Of a stretch of DNA of 64,000 bases, positions 33,498-45,000 are shown in pieces. The stretch is from the NCBI GenBank assembly GCA_964398945.1, contig CAYNOT010000023.1, forward strand, positions 1 to 64,000. The letters run 5' to 3'. Both the position numbers and the translations under genes were made by a program. This DNA is from JBGTGG01 sp964398945. GTDB taxonomy: Bacteria > Bacteroidota > Bacteroidia > Cytophagales > Cyclobacteriaceae. Within the stretch, counting starts at the first letter, position 1, and every line of letters begins with the position of its first letter. The notes beneath the pieces were generated by a model. That model was given only the letters and a program-made list of their open reading frames with translations. It was not told the origin of the DNA and did no database searches.

Positions 33498-34658
33498 ATG
33501 AGTGAAAAAATTCAAATCTTCGACACCACTCTTCGCGATGGCGAACAAGTACCGGGGTGTCAGTTAAAAACAGATGAGAAAATTATTATTGCACGTGAGC
33601 TGGAAGCACTGGGTGTTGATGTAATTGAAGCAGGCTTTCCGATTTCAAGCCCGGGCGATTTTCTTTCGGTGGTTGAAATTTCCAAAGCCGTAAGCGAGCC
33701 AACAATTTGTGCATTGACACGCGCACGTAAAGAAGATATCGATGTTGCTGCGGAAGCACTTCACCATGCAAAGAAAGGCAGGATCCATACAGGGATTGGT
33801 TCATCCGATATCCATATCAAGCACAAATTCAAAAGTTCACGCGGGAAAGTCTTGGAGCAAGGTGTTTGGGCAGTGGAGTATGCAAAAGCAAAAGGGTATG
33901 AAGTAGAGTTTTATGCAGAAGATGCCGGGCGCGCTGATATTGCGTTTCTTGCACAAATGATTGAAGCGGTGATCGCTGCCGGTGCTGATGTCGTCAACAT
34001 TCCGGATACTACTGGCTATTGCCTGCCCTTCATGTATGGAAAAAGAATCCAATACCTGGTAGAGAATGTAAAAAATATTGACAAGGCCATTATTTCTGTT
34101 CACTGCCATAATGATTTGGGATTGGCTACGGCCAACACAATCTCCGGTTTGATCAATGGCGCACGGCAAGCAGAAGTGACGATGAATGGAATCGGTGAAC
34201 GTGCAGGAAATACTTCGCTTGAAGAGGTAGCGATGATCATTGATACGCACAAAGATTTAGGTTTGTATTCCAACATCAAACCGGACAAGATTTATGCACT
34301 TAGTAAATTGGTTTCCGGAATGATGCGCATGCCTGTGCAAGCCAACAAGGCAATAGTTGGTGCCAATGCGTTTGCGCACTCTTCCGGTATCCACCAGGAT
34401 GGTTTCCTGAAACATTCTGAAAACTATGAGATCATCAACCCGGAAACAGTAGGGGTTCCGTGTTCTTCTATCGTATTGACAGCAAGAAGCGGTCGTGCCG
34501 CTTTAAAACATAGGGCGGAATTGCTTGGCTATACTTTTGAAGGAGAAGAATTGAATACACTTTATGAGAATTTTCTAATCGTTGCTGATGAAAAGAAACA
34601 AGTGAATGATGAAGACTTAATGGTATTGGTGAGCCACATGCCAATACTAACGAAATAG
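33498..34658 (+). CDS. leuA: 2-isopropylmalate synthase, short form without regulatory domain
   Basis: 386 residues. TIM-barrel motifs IFDTTLRDGEQVPGCQL, the metal-binding HCHNDLGLATAN, and NGIGERAGNTSLEE are present. The protein stops before the C-terminal LeuA dimer domain that binds leucine in the roughly 520-residue enzymes, so allosteric leucine inhibition of the usual type is not expected. Homocitrate or citramalate synthase are relatives, but the leu gene context supports LeuA. Confidence 0.9.
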   Translation: MSEKIQIFDTTLRDGEQVPGCQLKTDEKIIIARELEALGVDVIEAGFPISSPGDFLSVVEISKAVSEPTICALTRARKEDIDVAAEALHHAKKGRIHTGIGSSDIHIKHKFKSSRGKVLEQGVWAVEYAKAKGYEVEFYAEDAGRADIAFLAQMIEAVIAAGADVVNIPDTTGYCLPFMYGKRIQYLVENVKNIDKAIISVHCHNDLGLATANTISGLINGARQAEVTMNGIGERAGNTSLEEVAMIIDTHKDLGLYSNIKPDKIYALSKLVSGMMRMPVQANKAIVGANAFAHSSGIHQDGFLKHSENYEIINPETVGVPCSSIVLTARSGRAALKHRAELLGYTFEGEELNTLYENFLIVADEKKQVNDEDLMVLVSHMPILTK

Positions 34659-34691
34659 CTTCAAACTACTGGTCCCGGTTTATCGGGAAGA

Positions 34692-35123
34692 TCAACCTGA
34701 CAGTTTTTCAATAAGCGAAGCCGGTATACTTGCCGGCTTTCGTTTTTCATAATCGAAACAAACGATTCCTGTTTTGCCCTTGGCAATTTCTTTATCGTCT
34801 TCCTTTCTTGAAACCTGATAGAAAAGGTCAAATCCAAATTTTGTGAATTCGCCCAAGGCAATCCGGATCACTAACGTATCCCCTAAAAACGCTTCGGCTT
34901 TATATACTAGCGCAGCATCAGCAATCACCTGGCCAATGGTGCCTTCAAAAGAGAGCTCGTTTTCATATCCCAATGAACGGTACATTTTCGTTCGTGCTTC
35001 TTGCATGAGTGAAAGCATGGTGTCATTTCCTACATGCCCACCATAATTGATATCCGCTACACGCACAGTAAGTTCGGTTTCAAAAATAGCATTATCCGGT
35101 ATTTCAATTTGTACACGCGCCAT
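34692..35123 (-). CDS. Hotdog-fold acyl-CoA thioesterase (4HBT/YbgC-like)
   Basis: 143 residues from ATG at 35123. A single hotdog domain with the pattern TVRVADINYGGHVGNDTMLSLMQEART, corresponding to the D-x(4)-GHV active-site region of 4-hydroxybenzoyl-CoA thioesterase relatives. Substrate is unknown. Convergent with leuA, from which it is separated by 33 bases with a short 5-bp hairpin (34673-34688). Confidence 0.78.
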   Translation of the reverse strand: MARVQIEIPDNAIFETELTVRVADINYGGHVGNDTMLSLMQEARTKMYRSLGYENELSFEGTIGQVIADAALVYKAEAFLGDTLVIRIALGEFTKFGFDLFYQVSRKEDDKEIAKGKTGIVCFDYEKRKPASIPASLIEKLSG

Positions 35124-35241
35124 TGCCAATAGTAATGTTTCAAATAAAATTTAAATTCGAATATAACGGGTTTGCATTGAAAAACCGTGAGGTAAAGCTT
35201 CTGCCCCTTTTTTCTTACTTACTCGAATTCTATATTCGTCC

Positions 35242-36345
35242 ATGAAAAATTTACTGATTCTTCCTATCCTTGTCATTTTCAGTTGTACCACACAACGAGA
35301 AGAGCATGCAATTGATTTTACTGCCATTGATTCTTTGTTCCTTGCCACCATTCCCGAAAACGAACCGGGCGGTGCTGTTTTGATTGTGAAAGGTGAAGAT
35401 ATTCTGTTTAGCAAAGGCTACGGAATAACGGATATCAACACAAAAGAACCCATCACTACCAAAACATTGTTCAACCTGGGTTCTATCTCCAAAACCTTTG
35501 TTGCAAATGCTATTCTGATGTTGCAAGAAAATGGAAAACTCGCTGTTGAAGATTCGTTGCTCAAATATTTTCCTGATTTCAAGAATAAGGAAATAGCACA
35601 GAAAGTAAAGATCAAACATTTGCTTACGCACACCTCCGGTTTGCCCGACAACCGTCAAACACGAACGGATTCTGTTTTCTATTTAACTGCGAAAGATGCC
35701 GAAAACTGGTATCCGGTTACTCAAACAGACACGCTGGTTTTTGAACCCGGAACCCGTTACGAATATTCAAACCCCGCTTTCAATGCACTTGCACTTATCG
35801 TTGAACAAGTGAGCGGAATGAAATGGCAAGCCTACATTGCAGAAAATATTTTTAAACCTGCGGGGATGTTGACCAGCACCATCACGGACGGCCCCCATCC
35901 CGAAACGGGCGTTTCACATTCCTATTTGAAAATCGGCAACCAATGGATTGAAAAAGATTATGGTGAAGAACCTACTTTTCCTGCTTCCGGAAATGGTGGT
36001 GTCTGGAGTTCTGTTGATGAACTTGCACTGTATGAAAAATCACTTCAGCAAGCTTTGTTTCTGACAGACTCAACGATTGCGCGTTCCAGAACAATTACAC
36101 AATGGAACAACTGGCAAGATCCGGCACCACCCTTTATTGGCTGGTCGTGGTTCATTGATAAAACACCGGAAGGGTTAAAAACAGTGGGCCACACCGGAAG
36201 CCAGGGCGGGTTTTTGGCAAACTATGTTACCATTCCGGAAAAAGATTTATTGTTCGTGATTTTATGTAACACGCCACGGGATGTTGATGGCTATACTGAA
36301 TTTATTACCGGGTGGTTAATGAAAAATAATTGGCTGGATGAATAA
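35242..36345 (+). CDS. Serine hydrolase lipoprotein, beta-lactamase fold (intact copy)
   Basis: 367 residues. Signal peptide with lipobox ending IFSC at Cys15, then a beta-lactamase class C-like domain: nucleophile SxxK as SISK in LGSISKTFVANA, YSN in YEYSNPAFNAL, and HTG in TVGHTGSQGGF. All three motifs are intact, so it should be an active membrane-anchored esterase or peptidase of the cell envelope. From 35556 onward its sequence is repeated at 37647, where a truncated second copy lies. Confidence 0.85.
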   Translation: MKNLLILPILVIFSCTTQREEHAIDFTAIDSLFLATIPENEPGGAVLIVKGEDILFSKGYGITDINTKEPITTKTLFNLGSISKTFVANAILMLQENGKLAVEDSLLKYFPDFKNKEIAQKVKIKHLLTHTSGLPDNRQTRTDSVFYLTAKDAENWYPVTQTDTLVFEPGTRYEYSNPAFNALALIVEQVSGMKWQAYIAENIFKPAGMLTSTITDGPHPETGVSHSYLKIGNQWIEKDYGEEPTFPASGNGGVWSSVDELALYEKSLQQALFLTDSTIARSRTITQWNNWQDPAPPFIGWSWFIDKTPEGLKTVGHTGSQGGFLANYVTIPEKDLLFVILCNTPRDVDGYTEFITGWLMKNNWLDE

Positions 36346-36503
36346 TCATAAATTCTACTTAATTCTTTTTACTAAAATTTCGGGATCACGGCTAGTTCTA
36401 AAAATCGAAAGAACATTCACTTCCTGCTTTTCTACTATATAATGAATTATAAAAGGAAAACGATGGACTATAAAACCCCGTACTTTGTGCTTATATCGAA
36501 TAC
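35556..36503. repeat. 948-bp direct repeat, left copy
   Basis: Covers the 3' two-thirds of the intact hydrolase and the 3' end of a parE-type gene on the other strand. It aligns with 37647-38594 at a constant offset of 2091 bases, and all stretches I compared are identical, indicating a recent duplication. Confidence 0.93.
36355..36503 (-). pseudogene. 3' fragment of a ParE-type toxin gene
   Basis: Encodes only the C-terminal half of the toxin (RYKHKVRGFIVHRFPFIIHYIVEKQEVNV to the end), identical to the complete gene at 38446-38748. At 36503 the homology ends and unrelated sequence of the KilA-N segment begins, so the gene has lost its start. A chimaeric reading frame extends to 36588 but is not a real gene. 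Confidence 0.82.
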
Positions 36504-36648
36504 AAGGGTGCATTTTATACGTTGAAGTGAATTGCACAAATGAAACATTACTCAAACAAGACAAATAACAACGCCCAAACAACCCCAAAGTAATAAAAGA
36601 CGGTACAAAACCTTGGTTTTTGTAATTTGTCGTTTACAAAAGCAGAAT

Positions 36649-37464
36649 ATGGCAAAGAAGAAGAAAATAGAAGTTGAAGGAAAAGAAATCACTATCATTC
36701 TCGACAACAAGCAAGAATACATTTCCTTAACCGATATGCTGAAAGCCAAAGACGGGGATTTCTTCATTTCCGATTGGCTTCGTAACAGAAATACGGTTGA
36801 ATATCTTGGGATTTGGGAAACAGTTTACAATCCCAATTTTAATTATGGCAAATTCGCCATAATTAAAAGTCAGGCAGGTTTAAACAGCTACAAACTAAGT
36901 GTAAAAGAATGGGTTGAGAAAACAAACGCAATCGGACTGAAAGCGACAGCAGGAAGATATGGCGGAACTTATGCTCATCCTGACATTGCGTTTGAGTTTG
37001 GAATGTGGATTAGTCCACAATTTAAAATCTATTTGATTAAAGAGTTTCAACGCTTAAAAAGCGAAGAAAATGACCGACAGCAGTTAGAATGGAACTTGCA
37101 ACGGACTTTGGCAAAAGTAAACTATCACATACATACTGACGCAATTAAGGAAAACCTGATACCGAAAGAAATTACGAAGCAACAAGCAAGTTTTGTTTAC
37201 GCCAACGAAGCCGACTTATTGAATGTCGCTCTTTTCAGCATTACGGCTAAAGAATGGCGGGACAACAATCCAAACAAAGACGGGAATATCAGAGATTACG
37301 CAACATTGGAACAATTAGTAGTGTTGAGCAATATGGAAAGTATAAACGCATTGCTTATCCGACAAGGTTTGACACAAAACGAACGACTTATTCAACTGAA
37401 CAAAGTCGCCATAACGCAAATGAAATCCTTGCTTGAAAGTAACGCAATCAAGAAACTGAAATAA
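36649..37464 (+). CDS. KilA-N domain protein
   Basis: 271 residues from ATG at 36649 (MAKKKKIEVEG). The KilA-N DNA-binding domain spans about residues 20-130: YISLTDMLKAKDGDFFISDWLRNRNTVEYLG and later GRYGGTYAHPDIAFEFGMWISPQFKIYLIKEFQRL. The C-terminal part is helical and has no domain I know. Such genes are common in phages, plasmids and islands. It is the only gene between the two 948-bp direct repeats and so is the likely incoming DNA. Confidence 0.85.
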   Translation: MAKKKKIEVEGKEITIILDNKQEYISLTDMLKAKDGDFFISDWLRNRNTVEYLGIWETVYNPNFNYGKFAIIKSQAGLNSYKLSVKEWVEKTNAIGLKATAGRYGGTYAHPDIAFEFGMWISPQFKIYLIKEFQRLKSEENDRQQLEWNLQRTLAKVNYHIHTDAIKENLIPKEITKQQASFVYANEADLLNVALFSITAKEWRDNNPNKDGNIRDYATLEQLVVLSNMESINALLIRQGLTQNERLIQLNKVAITQMKSLLESNAIKKLK

Positions 37465-37646
37465 CAAGACTGTTCAGTTGGCATGAATTTATGTTCTGCT
37501 TCACTTTATTTTTTTAACTTTCTTTTTCATCCTGCTACAGTGCATTTGGAGTTCACTTGTGAGTAACTCTGATGGAGAGAACTACTCTCCTCTGCCTTTG
37601 TTATCTTTCTTACTTTCGTTCTGTGAGGACACAGACCGAGGTAAAG

Positions 37647-38594
37647 GTTGCTCAAATATTTTCCTGATTTCAAGAATAAGGAAATAGCACAGAAAGTAAA
37701 GATCAAACATTTGCTTACGCACACCTCCGGTTTGCCCGACAACCGTCAAACACGAACGGATTCTGTTTTCTATTTAACTGCGAAAGATGCCGAAAACTGG
37801 TATCCGGTTACTCAAACAGACACGCTGGTTTTTGAACCCGGAACCCGTTACGAATATTCAAACCCCGCTTTCAATGCACTTGCACTTATCGTTGAACAAG
37901 TGAGCGGAATGAAATGGCAAGCCTACATTGCAGAAAATATTTTTAAACCTGCGGGGATGTTGACCAGCACCATCACGGACGGCCCCCATCCCGAAACGGG
38001 CGTTTCACATTCCTATTTGAAAATCGGCAACCAATGGATTGAAAAAGATTATGGTGAAGAACCTACTTTTCCTGCTTCCGGAAATGGTGGTGTCTGGAGT
38101 TCTGTTGATGAACTTGCACTGTATGAAAAATCACTTCAGCAAGCTTTGTTTCTGACAGACTCAACGATTGCGCGTTCCAGAACAATTACACAATGGAACA
38201 ACTGGCAAGATCCGGCACCACCCTTTATTGGCTGGTCGTGGTTCATTGATAAAACACCGGAAGGGTTAAAAACAGTGGGCCACACCGGAAGCCAGGGCGG
38301 GTTTTTGGCAAACTATGTTACCATTCCGGAAAAAGATTTATTGTTCGTGATTTTATGTAACACGCCACGGGATGTTGATGGCTATACTGAATTTATTACC
38401 GGGTGGTTAATGAAAAATAATTGGCTGGATGAATAATCATAAATTCTACTTAATTCTTTTTACTAAAATTTCGGGATCACGGCTAGTTCTAAAAATCGAA
38501 AGAACATTCACTTCCTGCTTTTCTACTATATAATGAATTATAAAAGGAAAACGATGGACTATAAAACCCCGTACTTTGTGCTTATATCGAATAC
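37647..38594. repeat. 948-bp direct repeat, right copy
   Basis: Right copy of the duplication. It begins abruptly after GTAAAG (37641-37646) within sequence unrelated to the left copy and ends at 38594, where the complete parE gene continues. The segment unique to the insertion is therefore 36504-37646 (1143 bases). Confidence 0.93.
37648..38436 (+). pseudogene. Truncated serine hydrolase copy
   Basis: Carries the C-terminal two-thirds of the hydrolase at 35242 (from LLKYFPDFKNKE onward) but lacks its signal peptide and the SISK nucleophile motif, so it cannot be catalytic even if translated from the internal TTG or GTG. Confidence 0.85.
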
Positions 38595-38748
38595 GGTATG
38601 TAGCTGGATTTTTAAGTAAAGTTTCCCTGGCAATTTCCAATGCTTCTAAAAATTCTTCGCCCAAACCAGCGCGCTGTTTTTCGTACCAGCAGTAGGCTTC
38701 AAACATGTCATCCTCTGCTTCATCAGAAAGATTGTAACTATAAGGCAT
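38446..38748 (-). CDS. RelE/ParE-family toxin
   Basis: 100 residues, complete copy. The pattern YNLSDEAEDDMFEAYCWYEKQRAGLGEEFLEALE, followed by RYKHKVRGFIVHRFPFIIHYIVE, is typical of the ParE branch of the RelE/ParE superfamily. It starts 11 bases inside the antitoxin gene. It would act on gyrase if a true ParE, or on mRNA if RelE-like; sequence favours ParE but does not prove it. Its 3' part lies in the right-hand 948-bp repeat. Confidence 0.87.
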   Translation of the reverse strand: MPYSYNLSDEAEDDMFEAYCWYEKQRAGLGEEFLEALEIARETLLKNPATYRIRYKHKVRGFIVHRFPFIIHYIVEKQEVNVLSIFRTSRDPEILVKRIK

Positions 38749-38968
38749 TTTTTGATCGCTCCCTTATACTTTCTTTGGCTTCTTCCCACGACTTGAAATT
38801 CATTTCACCTTTGTCGTACTTCTCAAGTCGCCTGTCAAGTTCTGCATGTTGGGATTCTGTTAACCCACTCGTTTCTTCTTTGATTGCCATAATTTTCTCC
38901 AAAACAGAAGTGTCTTTCAACTCAGTCAACCAATGTATTATATCAATCTTAAGGCTTTGAATATCCAT
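38738..38968 (-). CDS. Antitoxin of the ParE-type pair (addiction module component)
   Basis: 76 residues, acidic and helical, with the ESQHAELDRRLEKYDKGEMNFKSWEEAKESIRER tail typical of the 'putative addiction module component' antitoxins. It precedes and overlaps the toxin gene. A consensus promoter lies about 25 bases upstream. Confidence 0.83.
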   Translation of the reverse strand: MDIQSLKIDIIHWLTELKDTSVLEKIMAIKEETSGLTESQHAELDRRLEKYDKGEMNFKSWEEAKESIRERSKNAL

Positions 38969-38990
38969 CTTTCCTATCGTTTAGAATAAT

Positions 38991-38998
38991 CAAAGGTA
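38991..38998 (-). promoter_or_regulatory. Promoter of the toxin-antitoxin operon
   Basis: Minus strand TACCTTTG, exact -7 consensus, 23 nt upstream of the antitoxin ATG. Confidence 0.6.
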
Positions 38999-39020
38999 AT
39001 AATTTCAAGTTTAGTTTCTG

Positions 39021-39068
39021 TAATCAACAAATCGTCTAATCAACAAATAAACAAATTCCCTAATCCAC
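39021..39068. repeat. Octad-period array at the end of the alpha-2-macroglobulin gene
   Basis: Six 8-nt units of the TAATCAAC / AAATAAAC type. The stop codon of the minus-strand gene (39060-39062) is in the array. The octad words resemble those between ilvN and ilvC. Confidence 0.6.
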
Positions 39069-42000
39069 CTTCACCCTCACCCCTTCCGAATGGCTTGAAA
39101 ACTCCGGTGCATACATACATTGAATGGTCGTGATGCCGTTTGAGAAATCCCCTTTCTGCGAAACCCGTAACGCATATTCAAAAACAAACGTACCTTTTGG
39201 TAAAGAGCCAATGAAAAAGTTCGTGGACAAATCCTTCGGGCTCTCGTAATAATACAAACCATCCTGATACTTACTGCTGGAAAGCGTGGACACGGGTTCG
39301 AATGCCGAAGCGCGCATGTCCTTCAAGTGAACATACTCCATCGCCCGGTCTACCCGGATTTCGATACGCACCTTTACCAAATCACCCACTTTCAATCTCA
39401 CTTTGTTGATCGGTGTGATTACCGGGCCGCGATCCGTTTGTTGTTCCACAAATAATTCCTTCTTCAATTGAAGCGGGGTTTCGGCAGTCGTGATTTTATC
39501 GAGCTGCTCAAAGTATTGCCAGTATACGGCACCCCAGGCCACACCATCATCCGTTTTGGAAACGTTGATCGTTCCCATCTTGGAAGTGATCTCATTCCCC
39601 GACCAACTGGTTTTAAAATATCCAGTGCCTGCTTCCACTTTTGTATCTTCACGTTTTGTGGGATCAATTTTTATATCGCCAACAGTAATATCAACAAGTT
39701 TTGAATTTGTCAACACATCCACTCCTTTTCGCAACAATGCATAGCAAGCTTCGGCTGTGGCGCGTGTGGTTTTCCAATCTTGTGTTTGCTTTTGTTTGAG
39801 CAACCAAACTTTCAACGCCTCCACCGAATTTTGATCACCCGCCACTTCATCATACACTTCGATCATCAACGCTTGCCGCTCGATAGGTGCCTGGTACCAG
39901 TAATATCCATTTGCGCTTTTCCAATACATGCCCATCTCCTCACTTTGCAGCGCACGTTCTGAAAAAGATTTGATCATTGCTTTCGGTGTTTCGTTGTCAC
40001 CAAAGCGGTTCAATGCCAGGCAAAGCATTCCTTCCGTATATAAATTATCATTCAACCAATACTTCTTCGCCTGGCCGATAAAATAATCAAATGCCTCTTT
40101 GGAAGTGTTTGGAACCTCAATGGTTTTGAAATAACTCCGCGCATAGAGATAATGGATTTGCATATAATTGATATGCTTGTCCTCCAACTTGATTTTTCCT
40201 TGTCGGGCCAATGCTTTCAAATCATCATGGTCTTCTTTGATCTGCCGGTCCATGTACGCAACAGCTTGCGAAATCAAATTCGCAATCCCATCCTTTTCTT
40301 GAGGTGCTTTTACACCCATCACATTTAAGTGTCCAAACCCTGCAACAATATGCTGTGTCATGTAGCGGTCTTCCCTGAACCCCGGAAACCAACTAAAGCC
40401 TCCGTTAGGTGTTTGTGCTTCAACAATTTTTGATAAGGCACGCTCTTGCTCATTGGCCATCCGGTTTAAATCAAACAACAAACCAATCGCACGTTTGCGC
40501 TGGCTTTCGTCTTTTCCTTGCAGCACCCACGGTGTTTCTTCCAACAAAGCAGATTTCAATTCCTGGTTTTTTTCCAGATTGGAAAGCAAGGCATCAGGTT
40601 GAATGTTTTTCCATGTATCAAAAACTTGTTTGATGCGTGGGTTTGCATTGGCGATATGGCTTGCAATGCTATTCGCATAATAACGGCTGAAAGTCTGCTC
40701 CACACATTCGTATGGATACTCCATCATATAAGGTAATGCTTGCACCGCATACCAGGCAGGGTTGGAAGTAAACTCCAGTGTATACCGACTGTGTTTTAAT
40801 GTTGTTGATTTGTTGTTGAGCAATTTATCAAACGTAAACGTTTTGGTTTGCTTGCCGCGAATTGGAAGAGGAAGGGTTTCGGTAACCAACATCCTGTTCG
40901 TCACCACCGGGATTACCATTTCTTCACCATCGGAAAAATTCCCAGCCTTTGCAACGATCCGGTATTGAATGGCTTGCAACCCTTCCGGGATTTCAATCGC
41001 CCATTCAACAGACGTGCTTTGGTTTGGTTTGATGGAAAAAGATTGCGTAAGCTTCTGCTCTTTTTGAAAAATCGAAACGGGCTTCATCGTAAGCGCATCG
41101 AAAAATTCAAGTTGTGCTTCACCGCTAAGGTTTTCATCTACCAAACTGCTGACTTTCGCGGAGAAAATCATTTTGTCATGCTCACGGAAAAAGCGTGGCT
41201 GATTGGGCACCACCATCAAATCTTTTTGGGTTACCAACTCTTGCACGGTCATTCCCGACTTCAAATCCGGAGTGTGCGCAAAGCCCATCATTTTCCAGCG
41301 GGTCAACGATTCCGGTATGGTAAAATTAATACTCACTTCACCTTTTTCATTGGTGCGCAGGTGTGGAAAGAAGAAAGCGGTTTCGTTGAAGTTGGAGCGA
41401 ACTTTTACGGGTTGCAGATCAGCGGGCTGTTCAGTAGCAGGTACAGAAACTAGTTCACCAAAATCCTGATAAGATGCTTCCTTCTTTTGCGTTGCATATC
41501 CTACACTTATTTCTTCCTCTAATTTTGCATCAGCAACCTCCATAGGTGCTGCCAGTGAAGCCGCTTCTCGCATCACTACCCTTGAACCATAAAGGCGATT
41601 ATTATAAAAATTATACCCAAACCAATTAAACGAATCAAAACTGGGCAATACCGGGGAACCTGGATAGGATGGATTCCAGGTTTGCATGTAAACGTTTAAG
41701 TCCTTTCTGGTAAATGCACTACTTGCCCAACTTAACTTTGTGCTATTTGAATTGTAAAAATTGGCGTACCAGTTGTTGCTTCGAAATCCATCCAACGATG
41801 CATCGTACATCGTGGCCACCATTTCTGCCAATACCTTATCCGCATCCTTTCCTTTAATATTTATTTTCCATTGCTCTTGCTGGCCCGGCTGGAGTTTATC
41901 CCGAAAGGTTTCAAAAGAGATGTCGAGGTTTTTATTGGAGAACGGAACTGTGATTTGTGCACTCCTCGAATATATCCGGTTGTCTTTTATAAAAGAGTAA

Positions 42001-45000
42001 TGGACTGCCAAATCCCCACGATGCGCTTCTTTGATCGGGATTTCAAAAATGCGTTGTTGGTTTTTCAACGTAATCCATTCAGCAGACAAAACCTTCCCAT
42101 CTTGTTCAACCTCATACAATACATGGATATTCTCTTTGGAAGTCCCGGCAACAAAAGATGTCTTCTCCCCCGGTTCTGCTGTTAACTTGATGGCGGAAAA
42201 ATAATGGACATCCGGTATTGCAAGTTTTTTCGAAGACGGACTGTGTACATTAAAATACACAATCCCCTTAACCTGTTGTCCATAGCGATCGGTACTGCTG
42301 ATCTCCAGCACATATTCACCCAATGCCCAATTTTTTAAATTGGAAACCGAAAAACTTTTTTCTTTTTCCGTATCGAACGAAGTACTGAATACTTCTTTGC
42401 CACGAGGCCATGAATACTTGTTCAACTCATCCGCATACAAATCATTAGGAAATAAAGTGTAATATTCTTCTTTCGAATAGAGGTGCCGATCCGGTTGTTC
42501 CCAAAGCCGTTTCCGAAACGGTTTTTTTGGGGCCTCCAATGGAAAAATTTTTATTTCCCCTTTTGCGGGTTCAAATGATCCTGCAAGGTTTGTTGTATAA
42601 ATTGAAAATTCCTTTGGCAACTCCTTATCCAAATTAATATCAGCAATCGAAACACCTACTTGCAGTGCTTTATATCCAACAGAAACCACTGTGGAAGAAC
42701 TGTGCGTTTCACCATTGATGTCGGTCACATCCGCATACACCATAAAGTCAAATGTTGGATCGGATGCAGGATCAATGGATTTATCGGCCAACGCTTTGAA
42801 GTCAATTGTAAACTTTCCGTTTTCATCCGTTTGCGAAACACCATTGGTGATTTCCACTTCAGAAGAAATTGGATAATAATGTCTGCTGTAATACCAAAAT
42901 GGAAAACGTGCAGTGCGCACAACACGGTACTGCACCTGCGCACCATCAATGTGTGCCCCCGAATAAGCACGTGCAAAACCAATTGCTTTCACGGAATCTT
43001 CCAATCGAAACAACCCGGTTACGGGCTCGAAACCAACCTCAAACTTTGGTCTTTTATATTCTTCCACAGAAAATGAAACCTGGCCACTTTGATCTACGCT
43101 CATTATTTGCATCTGTCCCATCAATCCACCTGAAGGTGCAGTAAATGTTCCACTAAAACTTCCAAACTCATTGGTCGTTACTTCGATGCTTCCTTTTTCC
43201 TGATAGTTCACATCCATTAGTTTTACAGTGGTGGAATATTTCTTTTTGATTGCAGGTTTTTTTCCATCCGTTTGAACAACCAATCCTTTAAAATGGATGG
43301 TTTGTCCGGGGCGATAAATAGCGCGGTCAAGAAAGAAGAAAGTTTGTGTACGCGTTGTTGGTGTTCCTTGCTTATATTGATAAATGTTTCCGCCATAATA
43401 CCGGTTATACGTATCAATCGATTCCGTACTATTGAAATCTTTTCCTCTCCGAAAGTTTACAATGAAATTGCGTTGGTCATCTTTCGGTTGAAAGGGTATC
43501 CTGAAAAATCCTTTTGCATCGGTGGTGAAGGTCCCTACTTTAACAGAAGTGTTTTCATTCTTACGATAATCATAGCGCTGGGCAATTACTTCCGCAGATA
43601 CACCGGGAAGTGGTTCCCCGGTTTCACGGTGCAACATAAAAAATTCGGTACTGCCATCCGGTACCGAACGATTGATATAACTGATATTCGAAATCCGTGT
43701 GAACGCATAAGCAAGTCCATTCTTAGTTGTAGAAAAATTTCCTTCATTGCTGAACAACACCATGTATTCACCAATCGGCAAGGCATCCAATTTTACTTCA
43801 ATGCTGTGTTCCTGAAAATCCCCATCATCAGGCAATGAAAATTTCCCGGTTTTAAATACAGGCTTACCTGTAAAATGTTCGATGAAGCGCTCTTCTTGCC
43901 TGCCATCACGATCGCGATTCAACCGCGTGCGCAATTCCTGGACCTCTTCACTCCTTACTGAGATGATCCGGTAGTGCAAGGTTGTAAAATTTTTGTACTG
44001 GACCAACGCACGGAATGGTTGCGCAGGCAAATTGTTTTCTTCAATTGTAGCACGAATGGTTTTGGTTTGAATGCTTTGTTGTAAGTGCTTACACAAGGTT
44101 GCACCTGAAGATTCCGGAAAACGAATACTAGCGGAATCACAAATTTCCATCGCACGTTGGTAGTCCCATTTGTGGTCATCATTCACCAAAGGTTTATATT
44201 GCGTAGCAGATTCCATCCAAAGCTGCGCACGGTCCCGCGCTACCAGTGACGAAATTGGAAACGAAATAATCTGCTTTTCAAGATTTACCAAAGCCTGTCG
44301 GTACAATTCAGTTTTGTCCGGGAGAACCGAATGCTGACGAACAAATTGTAAGCGTTGCAAATCCACATCTACCAACGCCTCTGGATTTTCATCTTTCAAA
44401 TGGAAATGAATTAAATCCTGAAGAATGGTGAGCGCATGGAATTTCAATGAAAGCGAATCTTGTGATTGGATATTGAGGCCGGAAAAATCCCGGGCACCGG
44501 AAAAATACGCGGGCTGATCCAACACAAATTCATAAGCAGGGCGTGTAAGGTCCGGCTCTCCACTTGAATAAAACTGAATCGCACGATGCGCCAGAAAATC
44601 GTATAACGTAGGCCGGTATGCACGACCCAATGTATTTCCTTCGTGCAACACTTCCTGATATAAATCGATAGACGTTTCTTTTGATTCCTTTTCAAAAAGC
44701 AAAGATTGTTCATAATGAAAAACCGTCTCCTGCACAATCCGGGCCAGGCTCCAGGTTTCGAGATCATTATTGTCAAACGCTACCGTTTCGCTCCGGTTAT
44801 AAAATTGATAGCGATGGTTTTGATAATAGCGCCAATACATTTCTGCCAATAAAGAATGCAAAAGTGGCTTGGACGGAAAAACTGCTTTTTCAACTTCGGC
44901 TTTCATCCTGCTAATATTCAGCACCAAAGCATTCTCTTCTTTTGAGTCAATGTACTTGAGCTGGTGGATCAATGCCTTCACCATTTGTGCCGGGTCTTTT

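Noticed and set aside
34673..34688. Bidirectional terminator between leuA and the thioesterase gene
   Set aside because: The stem is only five base pairs and no T run follows on either strand, so it is mentioned only within the thioesterase entry.
36504..36588. Complete small gene made of the parE fragment plus upstream sequence (36355-36588)
   Set aside because: The N-terminal part comes from the inserted KilA-N segment and has no toxin-like features; it is a fortuitous fusion.
40848..41453. Plus-strand 201-codon frame inside the alpha-2-macroglobulin gene
   Set aside because: Low-complexity antisense translation with no family resemblance; the minus-strand frame is continuous and recognisable.
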